Assembly: GCA_030837825.1 (NCBI GenBank)
Contig: JAUQYB010000090.1
Location: 1 to 19,248, forward strand
DNA: 19,248 nt
Direction of reading: 5' to 3'
Source: Albidovulum sp.
Lineage (GTDB): Bacteria; Pseudomonadota; Alphaproteobacteria; Rhodobacterales; Rhodobacteraceae
Each line of letters begins with the position of its first letter. Position 1 is the stretch's first letter. The notes below the pieces were generated by a model, which searched no databases, had not been told where the DNA came from, and saw only the letters and a program-made list of their open reading frames with translations. Shown in pieces: positions 7,238 through 16,060 of the stretch. The position numbers and the translations under genes are program-made.

Positions 7238-7266
7238 TCCCGGCCGGGCCGCGAGACCCGCCGGGA
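7238..7266 (-). promoter_or_regulatory. Structured 5' leader element of rplU
   Basis: Near the 5' end of the roughly 145-nt rplU leader, TCCCGGC and GCCGGGA (complements of 7260-7266 and 7238-7244) can form a perfect 7-bp stem enclosing a GC-rich 15-nt loop. Ribosomal-protein operons are often controlled by leader RNA bound by their own product; whether that holds here is inference. Confidence 0.3.
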
Positions 7267-7273
7267 TCGGGGG

Positions 7274-7302
7274 CTTATCGGGCAGCCGGGCGGGAAAGTC
7301 AA
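7274..7302 (-). promoter_or_regulatory. rplU-rpmA promoter
   Basis: On the minus strand TTGACT (complement of 7297-7302) and GATAAG (complement of 7274-7279) are exactly 17 nt apart. This is close to the sigma-70 consensus and the best promoter match in the window. The -35 box lies 16 bp past the stop codon of the methyltransferase gene upstream, so rplU-rpmA does not depend on read-through from it. Confidence 0.7.
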
Positions 7303-7318
7303 GCCTTCCGGACGGCGC

Positions 7319-8848
7319 TCAGTCGGGCGGCGGCGCCCCGCCTTCGGTCTCGCGCCGGGCGATGAAGGCGGCGATCCGCTCGCCCCGTTCCGCCGCGCCC
7401 TCGGGCGCGCGGAACTCGGCCAGAAGCCGCTGCCAGATCGCCGTCGCCCGTTCGGTCGCGGTCTTTGCGCCGGCGGCCTCCCAGGTGCCGAAGTTCGAGA
7501 GATCCGCCACCAGCGGCGCATAGAAGGCGCGGTCGAACCGTTCCATCGTGTGCGGCGTGGCGAAGAAATGGCCGCCGGGCGGCACATCCGCGAGGGCCTC
7601 CCAGGCGAGGTCGGCGGGCGCGCTGTCGAGCGGCGCGCAAAGCTCGGCGATGGTCTGCAAGGCTTCGATGTCATTGATGAACTTCTCGTAGCCGAACGAA
7701 AGCCCGCCCTCGAGCCAGCCCGCGGCATGGATCGTCAGCGTGGCGTTGGCCATGAGGCTGGCCCAGAGCCCCATGTGGTTTTCCCCCGCCGCCTGCATGT
7801 CGGCGGTGTTGGCGGCAGACCCGGCGGCCGAGCGCCACGGCAGGCCGATGTGGCGGGCAAGCTGGCCGGTGCCGATCGCCATGCGGACATGGGTCGGCGT
7901 GCCGAAGGCGGGCGCGCCCGACTTCATGTCGACGTTGGAGGAGAAGCCGCCATAGCTGACCGGCGCGCCCGCCCGCGCAAGCTGCGCCAGGGTGATCCCG
8001 GCGAGGCATTCGGCGTGCTGGAGGACGAGCGCGCCCTCCACCGTCACCGGCGCCATCGCCCCGGCAAGGCAGAAGGGCGTGATCACCGACATCTGGCCCG
8101 CGCGGGCGAAGTCGATGATGCCCTCGGCCATCGGCTTGTCGATCTGGCGGGGCGAGTTGGTGTTGATCACGGTCGTGCACCAGGCGCCGCCGGCGAAGTC
8201 GTCGTCCGAAAGCCCGTGCGCGAGGCGGATCATCGCGAAACTGTCCTCGACCTGGCCGCGCCCGCGGGCATAGACGAAGACCGGCTTGTCCGACAGCGTC
8301 AACTGCGCGCGCATCGTCGCGTAGTGGCGCAAGGGCGTGGGGATGTCCTGCGGCTCGGACGAGGGGCCGAGCTTGTGGATGACGTCGAAGCTCTGGTGCA
8401 GCTTCAGCGTCTCCTCGTAGGTCTCAAGGCAGCCGGGGCGCCGGCCGCGGACACGGTCCTGGGTGTTGGGGCAGCCCGCGCCCGGCGAGAAGATCAGCGC
8501 GCCCTCCTCGTAGACCAGCTCCCGCGCCGGGTTCGGCGCGCGGATGGGGATGGAGCGCGGTGCGGTCGCCAGCGCCGCCGCGACGATCTCGCGCCCGATG
8601 CGGACCATGCCCGTCCCCTCGTCCACCGCCGCGCCGCCCTGCCGGAAGAGCACGCGCGCCTCGGGCAGCAGGACGGCAAGGCCAAGCTCCTCGAGCACCC
8701 GCAGCGCGGTTGCGTGGATCGCGGCCACGGCGTCGTCCGACAGGATCCGCTGCGGTGCGAACGGGTGGCGCAACCGGCGGTAGTTCGCCACCCGCGCGGG
8801 CGCGGCGCTGCGGCGCGCCTCGCGTCCCTGGCGTCGATGTTCGGTCAT
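7319..8848 (-). CDS. MTTB-family (trimethylamine methyltransferase-like) corrinoid methyltransferase
   Basis: The 509-residue protein belongs to the MttB superfamily (Pfam PF06253), soluble TIM-barrel enzymes that move a methyl group from a quaternary or tertiary amine to a corrinoid protein. Family-like segments include FSPGAGCPNT (residues 120-129), SDKPVFVYARGRGQVEDS (186-203), WCTTVINTNSPRQ (223-235) and VSYGGFSSNVDMKSG (297-311). The frame has no internal TAG, so it is a non-pyrrolysine member, like the glycine-betaine demethylase MtgB. The true substrate (betaine, carnitine, proline betaine or other) cannot be read from sequence. The ATG at 8848 is preceded by GGAGGA. No corrinoid protein, reductive activator or second methyltransferase gene is in the window, so its partner is elsewhere. 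It diverges from an EamA exporter. Confidence 0.88.
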   Translation of the reverse strand: MTEHRRQGREARRSAAPARVANYRRLRHPFAPQRILSDDAVAAIHATALRVLEELGLAVLLPEARVLFRQGGAAVDEGTGMVRIGREIVAAALATAPRSIPIRAPNPARELVYEEGALIFSPGAGCPNTQDRVRGRRPGCLETYEETLKLHQSFDVIHKLGPSSEPQDIPTPLRHYATMRAQLTLSDKPVFVYARGRGQVEDSFAMIRLAHGLSDDDFAGGAWCTTVINTNSPRQIDKPMAEGIIDFARAGQMSVITPFCLAGAMAPVTVEGALVLQHAECLAGITLAQLARAGAPVSYGGFSSNVDMKSGAPAFGTPTHVRMAIGTGQLARHIGLPWRSAAGSAANTADMQAAGENHMGLWASLMANATLTIHAAGWLEGGLSFGYEKFINDIEALQTIAELCAPLDSAPADLAWEALADVPPGGHFFATPHTMERFDRAFYAPLVADLSNFGTWEAAGAKTATERATAIWQRLLAEFRAPEGAAERGERIAAFIARRETEGGAPPPD

Positions 8849-8855
8849 GCGGTCC

Positions 8856-8885
8856 TCCCCCCTGTCCGGCTCCCCCCTGTCCGGC
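8856..8885. repeat. Perfect 15-bp tandem duplication at the methyltransferase RBS
   Basis: TCCCCCCTGTCCGGC occurs twice head to tail (8856-8870 and 8871-8885), and a third TGTCCGG lies at about 8912. On the minus strand the first copy supplies the GGGGGGA that leads into the ribosome-binding site, so a second Shine-Dalgarno-like stretch lies 15 nt further upstream. The rest of the divergent gap (8886-9075) shows no gene and no convincing promoter. Confidence 0.6.
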
Positions 8886-9075
8886 GAAGGCTCGGCGCTC
8901 GTGTCCGGCCTGTCTTGTCCGCGGGCGACATCGGCGCGACATCCCCCCGGGGCAGGCCGCCGGATCGGCCCTTTCCCCCGCCCGCGGAATCGCCTAGAGG
9001 CGACGGCAGCGAACCCGGAGCCCGCCCCGTGCCAGAGCCCTCCTTCCCCATCACCCGCAGGACGCGGAGCCTGCC

Positions 9076-9966
9076 ATGACGGCGGCAGAGAACCTGCGCG
9101 GCGGCCTCATCGTCACCTTCTCGATGGCCACCTTCGCGGTCGAGGACGCGCTGGTGAAGTCGCTGACGGCGCGGCTGCCGCTCGGCCAGGTGATGCTGAT
9201 GCTCGGCCTCGGCGGCGCCGCCGTGTTCTTTTTCGTCGCCGGCGACGCCGGGCGGCGCGGCATCCTGCGCGGCTTTCGCTCCGGCACGGTGATGCTGCGC
9301 AACCTCGCCGAATGCGTCTCTGGCGCGACCTTCATTCCGGCGCTGGCGCTGGTGCCGATCTCGACGGTCGCCGCCGTCTTCCAGGCGACGCCGCTCGCCA
9401 TCACCGCGGCGGCGGCGCTGTTTCTGGACGAGAAGGTCGGCTGGCGGCGATGGAGCGCGGTGTCCGCGGGGTTCCTCGGCGTGCTGATGATCATCCGGCC
9501 CGGGCTCGAGGGCTTCCAGCCCGCGGCGGCGCTGGTTCTGGTGACCGTCATCTTCATCGCCTTCCGCGACATCATCACCCGCAGCGTGCCCGCCGACCTG
9601 CCCTCGGCCGCGGTCGCGTGCCACGGCTTTCTCTCCGTGGCGGCGGTCGGGCTCGGCTTCCTTTTCGTCACCGGCGGTGCGGCCGTTCCCTCGGCGGCGG
9701 ACGGGGGCAGGATGGCCGCCGCGATCGGCGCCGGCACCGCGGGCTACTATGCGATCGTCGCGGCGATGCGGATCGGCGACACCTCGGCGCTGATGCCCTA
9801 CCGCTATTCGCGGCTGATCTTCTCGCTGGTCATCGGCATGGCCTTCTTCGCCGAACACCCGGATGGAATGACGCTCGCCGGGGCCGGGCTGATCCTGGCG
9901 GCGGCCTTCTACACCTACCTGCGGGAACGCCGGGTTTCCCGCCTCCACGCTGCCGCCGCGGAATAA
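9076..9966 (+). CDS. EamA/DMT-family transporter
   Basis: The 296-residue protein has about ten predicted membrane helices in two five-helix halves, the EamA (drug/metabolite transporter) layout. The first half ends with the typical LVPISTVAAVFQATPLAITAAAALFLDEK pattern (residues about 91-119). The second half ends with IGDTSALMPYRYSRLIFS and FFAEHPDGMTLAGAGLILAA. Members export amino acids, metabolites or toxic compounds from the cytoplasm; the cargo is unknown. The ATG at 9076 has GGAG 6 nt upstream. It diverges from the MTTB-family gene across 227 bp and precedes enolase by 68 bp on the same strand. Confidence 0.88.
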   Translation: MTAAENLRGGLIVTFSMATFAVEDALVKSLTARLPLGQVMLMLGLGGAAVFFFVAGDAGRRGILRGFRSGTVMLRNLAECVSGATFIPALALVPISTVAAVFQATPLAITAAAALFLDEKVGWRRWSAVSAGFLGVLMIIRPGLEGFQPAAALVLVTVIFIAFRDIITRSVPADLPSAAVACHGFLSVAAVGLGFLFVTGGAAVPSAADGGRMAAAIGAGTAGYYAIVAAMRIGDTSALMPYRYSRLIFSLVIGMAFFAEHPDGMTLAGAGLILAAAFYTYLRERRVSRLHAAAAE

Positions 9967-9995
9967 TCCTTCCCCTCGCGCGCGCCTCCGCGTAA

Positions 9996-11312
<1,317 letters not shown>

Positions 11313-11334
11313 GCTTCTTCGTTGCGAAAATACC

Positions 11335-11362
11335 CCCGCCGGAGGCACCCGCCACCGGCGGG
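11335..11362. terminator. Hairpin between eno and acuI
   Basis: CCCGCCGG (11335-11342) and CCGGCGGG (11355-11362) form a perfect 8-bp stem around 12 nt. An alternative is a 6-bp stem, CCCGCC-ACC-GGCGGG (11348-11362). It sits in the 61-bp gap between the convergent stop codons and could end transcription from either side. There is no T-run beyond TT. TTCG-TTG-CGAA (near 11317-11327) is a second small hairpin. Confidence 0.5.
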
Positions 11363-11373
11363 TTCGCCTCGCC

Positions 11374-12363
11374 TCAGGCGTTGACGTCGACGACGACGCG
11401 GCCGCGCACCCGGCCCTGCAAAATCTCGGCGCCGAGCCGCGGCAGGTCGGCCAGCGTCGCCGGCACGACCATCGCCTCGAGCCGCTCCATCGGCAGGTCG
11501 CGGGTGATCCGCGCCCAGGCGGCGACGCGGCGGGCCTAGGGCTGCATCACGCTGTCGATGCCGAGAAGGTTGACGCCGCGCAGGATGAAGGGGGTGATCA
11601 GCGCCCCCTCGATCGCCGCGCCGCCGGCCAGGCCCACGGCGGCGACCGGGGCGCCGTATTTCATCTGCTTCAGCACCCGGCCGAGCATCGCGCCGGCGAC
11701 CGCATCGACGCAGCCCGCCCAGGTCTCGCTCTCCAGCGGCTTCCGCGTCACCTCCGACAGATCCTCGCGGGGGACGATCCGCGCCGCGCCGATGCCGGTG
11801 AGATATTCCGCCTGCTCGGGCCGTCTGGTGACGGCGGCGACCTCGTGGCCGAGCCGGGAGAGGATCGCGGTGGCGACCGAGCCGACGCCGCCCGCCGCGC
11901 CGGTCACCAGCACCGGCCCGTGCCCCGGCGTGAGCCCGTGGTCCTCGAGCGCCATGACGGCGAGCATCGCCGTCAGCCCCGCCGTGCCGACCGCCATCGC
12001 GGCGCGGGTGGTCAGGCCCGCGGGCAAGGGCACCAGCCAGTCGGCGCGCACGCTCGCCTTCTGGGCATGGCCGCCCCAATGCGCCTCGCCCACTCGCCAG
12101 CCGGTCAGCACCACCCTGTCGCCGGGCCGGTAGCGCGGGTCGGAGGAGCGTTCGACGATGCCCGCGAAGTCGATCCCCGGCACATGCGGGTAGCTGCGCA
12201 CCAGCCCGCCGCCCGGCCCGAGGCAGAGCCCGTCCTTGTAGTTCAGCGTCGAATATTCGACGGCGACGATCACCTCGCTTTCGGGCAGGCGGCTTTCCGC
12301 GATCTCCTCGACCGCGGCGCGCGTGGTCCCGTCCTCGTTCTTGTCGACGATCAGCGCTTTCAT
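11374..12363 (-). pseudogene. acuI: AcuI-type acryloyl-CoA reductase gene interrupted by an in-frame TAG
   Basis: The frame would encode 329 residues of the AcuI/YhdH branch of the MDR superfamily. These enzymes reduce acryloyl-CoA to propionyl-CoA with NADPH in DMSP/acrylate and 3-hydroxypropionate metabolism. Family features are MKALIVDKNEDGTT at the start, STLNYKDGL (38-46), PGIDFAGIV (62-70), LTGWRVGEAHWGG (86-98) and the nucleotide-binding TGAAGGVGS (154-162). After GIDSVMQP the codon at 11538-11536 is TAG (codon 276). The same frame then continues for 53 family-like residues (ARRVAAWARI ... GRVVVDVNA) to the natural TGA at 11374. Without suppression the product is 275 residues and lacks the C-terminal part. 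The ATG at 12363 has GGGGAGGG 6 nt upstream; a longer upstream start has no family support. It lies 80 bp behind the ABC ATPase gene. Confidence 0.85.
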
Positions 12364-12374
12364 GGCGAACCCTC

Positions 12375-12393
12375 CCCGGTCGTGGTGACCGGG
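12375..12393 (-). promoter_or_regulatory. Hairpin abutting the acuI ribosome-binding site
   Basis: CCCGGTC (12375-12381) and GACCGGG (12387-12393) form a perfect 7-bp stem with a 5-nt loop. Its inner edge touches the GGAGGG ribosome-binding site of acuI (complement of 12370-12375). It may mark the end of the ABC operon or modulate acuI translation; which one is undecided. Confidence 0.35.
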
Positions 12394-12443
12394 CCATCTT
12401 TCGCGGATTCGCGGGCGAACGCCACCCCGCATCCCGCCGCCGC

Positions 12444-14075
12444 CTATTTCCGCGCGGCGCGGTCCTCGAGCAGGCGGGTGAGCCAGTCGGGGTCCATCTC
12501 CGGCACCGAGGAAAGCAGAAGCTCGGTATAGGGATCGTGCGGCGGCTGGAACATCTCGTCCTTCGGCCCCTGCTCCACCACCTTGCCGTTCTGCATCACC
12601 ACCACCTCGTCGGCGATCGCCTTCACGGTGGCAAGGTCATGGGTGATGAACATGTAGGCGAGGTCGAATTCCCCCTGCAACCGGTCGAGAAGCTTCAGGA
12701 TGCCCTCGGCGACAAGCTGGTCGAGCGCCGAGGTGACCTCGTCGCAGATGATGAAGCGCGGCTCGGCGGCGAGCGCCCGGGCGATGCCGACGCGCTGCTT
12801 CTGCCCGCCCGAAAGCTCCGAGGGCAGCCGGTCGATATAGGTGTCGGGCTCCAGCTCGATCAGCCGCAGAAGCTCGCGGATGCGCTCGGTCAACGCCTTG
12901 CCGGAAAGCCCCAGATACATCTGCGCCGGCCGGCCGATCAGCTCGCGCAGCCGCAGCTTGGGATTGAGCGCGGTGTCGGCCATCTGGTAGATCATCTGCG
13001 CCTGCCTGAGCTGGTCGCGAGAGCGGCTGCGGTAGTCGGCCGGCAGCGGCTTGCCCTCGAACAGCACCCGCCCCTTGCGCGGCGGCAGAAGCCCGGTGAT
13101 GACCCGCGCTGTGGTCGACTTGCCCGAGCCGCTCTCGCCGACGACGGCAACGGTGCGGCGGGCGTGGATGTCGAAGCCGATGTTCTTCAGCACATCCGCC
13201 GCGCCATAGCCCGCGGTCACGTTCTGGATCGAGACGACGGGCGTGCCCTTCGTCACCGGCGGCTGGACCGGGCGCGCGTAGGATCGCACCGCCCAGAGCG
13301 AGCGCGTGTAGTCCTGCCGGGGCGCCGCCAGCATGGCGCGGGTATCAGCCTCCTCGACCTCCTCGCCGCGCAGCAGCACCTTGATCCGGTCGGCCATCTG
13401 CGCCACCACGGCGAGGTCGTGGGTGATGTAGATGGCGGCGGTGTCGAACTGGGCGACGATGTCGCGGATCGCCGCCAGCACCTCGATCTGGGTGGTGACG
13501 TCGAGCGCCGTCGTCGGCTCGTCGAAGATGATGAGATCCGGCCGGCAGGACATTGCCATCGCCGTCATCGCCCGCTGCAACTGCCCGCCGGAGACCTGAT
13601 GGGGATAGCGGAAGCCGATCTCCCCGGGGTTGGGCAGGCGCATCCGGCGGTAAAGCTCCACCGCGTCGCGCTCGGCCTCGGCGCGGCCCATCACCCCGTG
13701 CTGCACCGGACCTTCGCAATACTGGTCGATGAGCTTGTGCGCCGGGTTGAAGCTTGCCGCCGCCGACTGTGCCACATAGGCGATGCGCTTGCCGCGGAGC
13801 GCGCGGCGCTCGGCCTCGGTGGCCGCCCTGAGGTCGAGTCCGTCGAAGTCGATGGTGCCGCCGGAAATCCGGCAGCCGTCGCGGGTGAAGCCCATCGCCG
13901 CAAGCCCCAGCGTCGACTTTCCCGCCCCCGATTCGCCGATCAGGCCCAGCACCTCGCCCTTGTGCAGCGTCAGGTCCACGCCCTTGATGATCCCGCTCCA
14001 GGTCTCGCCCGAGCGGCCCTCGATGCGGATGCCGCGCATCGACAGGAGAACCGGCTTGGTCGCTCGCTCGCTCAT
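12444..14075 (-). CDS. Peptide-type ABC transporter, fused double ATP-binding protein
   Basis: The 543-residue protein holds two complete nucleotide-binding domains, as in YejF or GsiA, equivalent to DppD plus DppF. Domain 1 has Walker A GESGAGKST (48-56), signature VSGGQLQR (161-168), Walker B LIIFDEP (181-187) and the switch histidine in ITHD (217-220). Domain 2 has Walker A GESGSGKST (313-321), signature LSGGQKQR (421-428), Walker B FIICDEV (441-447) and ITHD (477-480). Both domains look catalytically intact. It powers the importer formed with the two permeases encoded just upstream. The ATG at 14075 lies 4 nt after the upstream permease stop, and its AAGGAG ribosome-binding site abuts that TGA, implying coupled translation. 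Confidence 0.95.
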   Translation of the reverse strand: MSERATKPVLLSMRGIRIEGRSGETWSGIIKGVDLTLHKGEVLGLIGESGAGKSTLGLAAMGFTRDGCRISGGTIDFDGLDLRAATEAERRALRGKRIAYVAQSAAASFNPAHKLIDQYCEGPVQHGVMGRAEAERDAVELYRRMRLPNPGEIGFRYPHQVSGGQLQRAMTAMAMSCRPDLIIFDEPTTALDVTTQIEVLAAIRDIVAQFDTAAIYITHDLAVVAQMADRIKVLLRGEEVEEADTRAMLAAPRQDYTRSLWAVRSYARPVQPPVTKGTPVVSIQNVTAGYGAADVLKNIGFDIHARRTVAVVGESGSGKSTTARVITGLLPPRKGRVLFEGKPLPADYRSRSRDQLRQAQMIYQMADTALNPKLRLRELIGRPAQMYLGLSGKALTERIRELLRLIELEPDTYIDRLPSELSGGQKQRVGIARALAAEPRFIICDEVTSALDQLVAEGILKLLDRLQGEFDLAYMFITHDLATVKAIADEVVVMQNGKVVEQGPKDEMFQPPHDPYTELLLSSVPEMDPDWLTRLLEDRAARK

Positions 14076-14079
14076 CGGG

Positions 14080-15003
14080 TCACTCCTTCAGGCCGCTGGC
14101 GCGGTGCAACTGCCAGTCCACCACGAAGTTGACCGCCACGGTCAGGAGCGCGATGGCGCCGGCGGGCAACAAGGGCGTGATGTCGCCGAAGGTGATCAGC
14201 GTGGCGTTCTCGCGCACCATCGAGCCCCAGTCGGCGGTCGGCGGCTGGATGCCGACGCCGAGGAAAGAGAGCGCCGAGATGGCGAGGAAGACGAAGCAGA
14301 ACCTGAGCCCGAACTCGGCCACCAGGGGCGCCAGCGCATTGGGCAGGATCTCGCGGACGATCAGCCGCAACAGCCCCTCGCCCCTCAGCCGCGCCGCCTC
14401 GATATAGTCCATCACCACGATGTTCTGCGCCACCGACCGCGCCAGCCGGAACACCCGGGTCGAATCGATCGTGGCGATGACGAGGACCAGCGTCAGCACC
14501 GAGGTGCCGAAGATCGTCAGCAGCAGGAGCGAGAAGATCAGCGCCGGGATCGCCATCAGGATGTCGACGATCCGCGACAGCGCCTGGTCGAGCCAGCCGC
14601 CCACCGTCGCCGCCAGAAGCCCGAGGAAGGAGCCGGCGAAGAAGGCGAGCGCGGTGGTGGCGAAGGCGATGCCGACGGTGTTGCGCGCGCCGTAGACGAG
14701 CCGGGTGAACATGTCGCGGCCGAGGTTGTCGGTGCCGAGGAGATGGGTCGAATCCCAGGGCAGGAACTGGCCGCCGACCACCTCGCGCTCGGCATAGGGG
14801 GCGATCAGCGGCGCGAAGACGGCGACGACGACATAGGCGAGGATCACCAGCATGCCGAAGCTCGCCGTGACCGGCGCAGTGCGCAGCGCCCTGCGCGTCT
14901 CGCCGCGGGTGACCGCCACCGCCGCCCGGCGGAAGAGCCAGCCGAGCGCCAGCGCAGCCGCGACGACGAGGGCGATCTTGAGCAGCGTCAGGAAAACCGC
15001 CAT
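14080..15003 (-). CDS. ABC transporter permease, DppC/OppC type
   Basis: The 307-residue inner-membrane protein has about six or seven predicted helices. It has the BPD_transp_1 domain with the EAA loop EAARLRGEGLLRLIVREILPN in its second half, the site that contacts the ATPase. HLLGTDNLGRDMFTRLVYGAR (residues about 87-107) is the characteristic DppC segment before the transmembrane domain. A long N-terminal region with an extra hydrophobic helix (about residues 5-24) precedes the usual start of homology. The ATG at 15003 lies 7 nt after the stop of the other permease, with GAGGG as ribosome-binding site. With that protein it forms the translocation channel for a peptide-like solute. Confidence 0.93.
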   Translation of the reverse strand: MAVFLTLLKIALVVAAALALGWLFRRAAVAVTRGETRRALRTAPVTASFGMLVILAYVVVAVFAPLIAPYAEREVVGGQFLPWDSTHLLGTDNLGRDMFTRLVYGARNTVGIAFATTALAFFAGSFLGLLAATVGGWLDQALSRIVDILMAIPALIFSLLLLTIFGTSVLTLVLVIATIDSTRVFRLARSVAQNIVVMDYIEAARLRGEGLLRLIVREILPNALAPLVAEFGLRFCFVFLAISALSFLGVGIQPPTADWGSMVRENATLITFGDITPLLPAGAIALLTVAVNFVVDWQLHRASGLKE

Positions 15004-15010
15004 CGCGCCC

Positions 15011-15964
15011 TCACTTCCGGTGGATCAGACGCGGGTTCGACAGGGTCGAGAGCACGTCCGCAGTGAGGTTGAGAAGGACATAGGCCGCGGCGAAGATCAG
15101 CGCCACCGCCTGCACCACCGGGAAATCGCGCTTGGCCACGCTGTCGACCATCAACTGGCCGAGGCCGGGGTAGACGAAGACCACCTCCACCACCACGACG
15201 CCGGTGATGAGATAGGCGAGGTTCAGCGCCACCACGGTGATGATCGGCGCCAGCGCGTTCGGCAGCGCGTGCTTGAGGATCACCCGGGCGGGCGACATGC
15301 CCTTGAGCCGCGCCATCTCGATATAGGGGCTGGCCAGAAGGTTGATGATCGCCGCCCGCGTCATCCGCATCATGTGCGCGGTGACGACGAGCGTCAGCGT
15401 CAGCGCCGGCAGGAAGGTGCGATAGAGCGCCTCGGCGAAGGTCGTGGACGGGTCCATCCGCGCCATCGAGGGGAAAAACCCGGACTGGGCGAGAACGAAG
15501 ATCAGGATGTAGGCGACGAAGAATTCAGGAAACGAGATCGAGGTCAGCGCCAGCGCGTTCACCGTGCGGTCGAAGACCGAATTGCGCCAGAGCGCGGCAA
15601 GGACCCCGAGCGCCAGCGACAAGGGCACCGAGAGCGCCGCGGCATAGACCGCGAGGAACAGCGTGTTGGAAAGCCGCGTGGCGATGAGATCGGCGATCGG
15701 CCTCTTGTTTGCCAGCGAGGTGCCGAAATCGCCCTGCACGGCGCCGAGAAGCCAGTTGATGTAGCGGGTATAGGCCGGCTGGTCGAGCCCGAGTTCCCGG
15801 CGGAAAGCCGCGACCGTCTCGGGTGTCGCCGACTGGCCGAGGATGTTCTGCGCGAGATCGCCCGGCAGGAGTTCGGTCGCCCCGAAGATGATGAGCGAGA
15901 TCACGAAGAGCGTGAGCAGGCCGAGCGCCAGCCGCTTCACGATCATGGACCATATCTCCGACAT
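15011..15964 (-). CDS. ABC transporter permease, DppB/OppB type
   Basis: The 317-residue inner-membrane protein begins with the DppB-type first helix (VKRLALGLLTLFVISLIIF). The family segment ELLPGDLAQNILGQ and RELGLDQPAYTRYINWL follow in the periplasmic loop. The ATPase-contact EAA loop is EMARLKGMSPARVILKHALPN. VFVYPGLGQLMVDSV near the end is typical. The ATG at 15964 has only a run of G upstream. An in-frame ATG at 15946 has GGAG 9 nt before it and would give a 311-residue protein; the start is therefore uncertain by six residues. The gene lies 96 bp behind the binding-protein gene, with a strong hairpin between. Confidence 0.93.
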   Translation of the reverse strand: MSEIWSMIVKRLALGLLTLFVISLIIFGATELLPGDLAQNILGQSATPETVAAFRRELGLDQPAYTRYINWLLGAVQGDFGTSLANKRPIADLIATRLSNTLFLAVYAAALSVPLSLALGVLAALWRNSVFDRTVNALALTSISFPEFFVAYILIFVLAQSGFFPSMARMDPSTTFAEALYRTFLPALTLTLVVTAHMMRMTRAAIINLLASPYIEMARLKGMSPARVILKHALPNALAPIITVVALNLAYLITGVVVVEVVFVYPGLGQLMVDSVAKRDFPVVQAVALIFAAAYVLLNLTADVLSTLSNPRLIHRK

Positions 15965-16028
15965 CCAGCCCCCCCGCTTTCAGATGTGCCGACGCTTTCG
16001 CTCTGTCCTGGCCCGGTCAGGGGCGGTT

Positions 16029-16053
16029 GGCCCCGGCGGCGGGCGCCGGGGCC
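16029..16053 (-). promoter_or_regulatory. Intercistronic hairpin after the binding-protein gene
   Basis: GGCCCCGGCG (16029-16038) and CGCCGGGGCC (16044-16053) form a perfect 10-bp all-GC stem with a 5-nt loop, 7 nt after the binding-protein stop codon. No U-run follows. Such structures between a binding-protein gene and its permeases commonly stabilise the upstream mRNA or end part of the transcription, giving more binding protein than transporter. That role is inferred. Confidence 0.6.
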
Positions 16054-16060
16054 GGGATCG

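Noticed and set aside
11374..12363. Pyrrolysine read-through of the acuI TAG
   Set aside because: AcuI-family enzymes are not known to use pyrrolysine, no pyl genes are visible, and the MTTB-family gene nearby has no TAG. A point mutation or consensus error is simpler.
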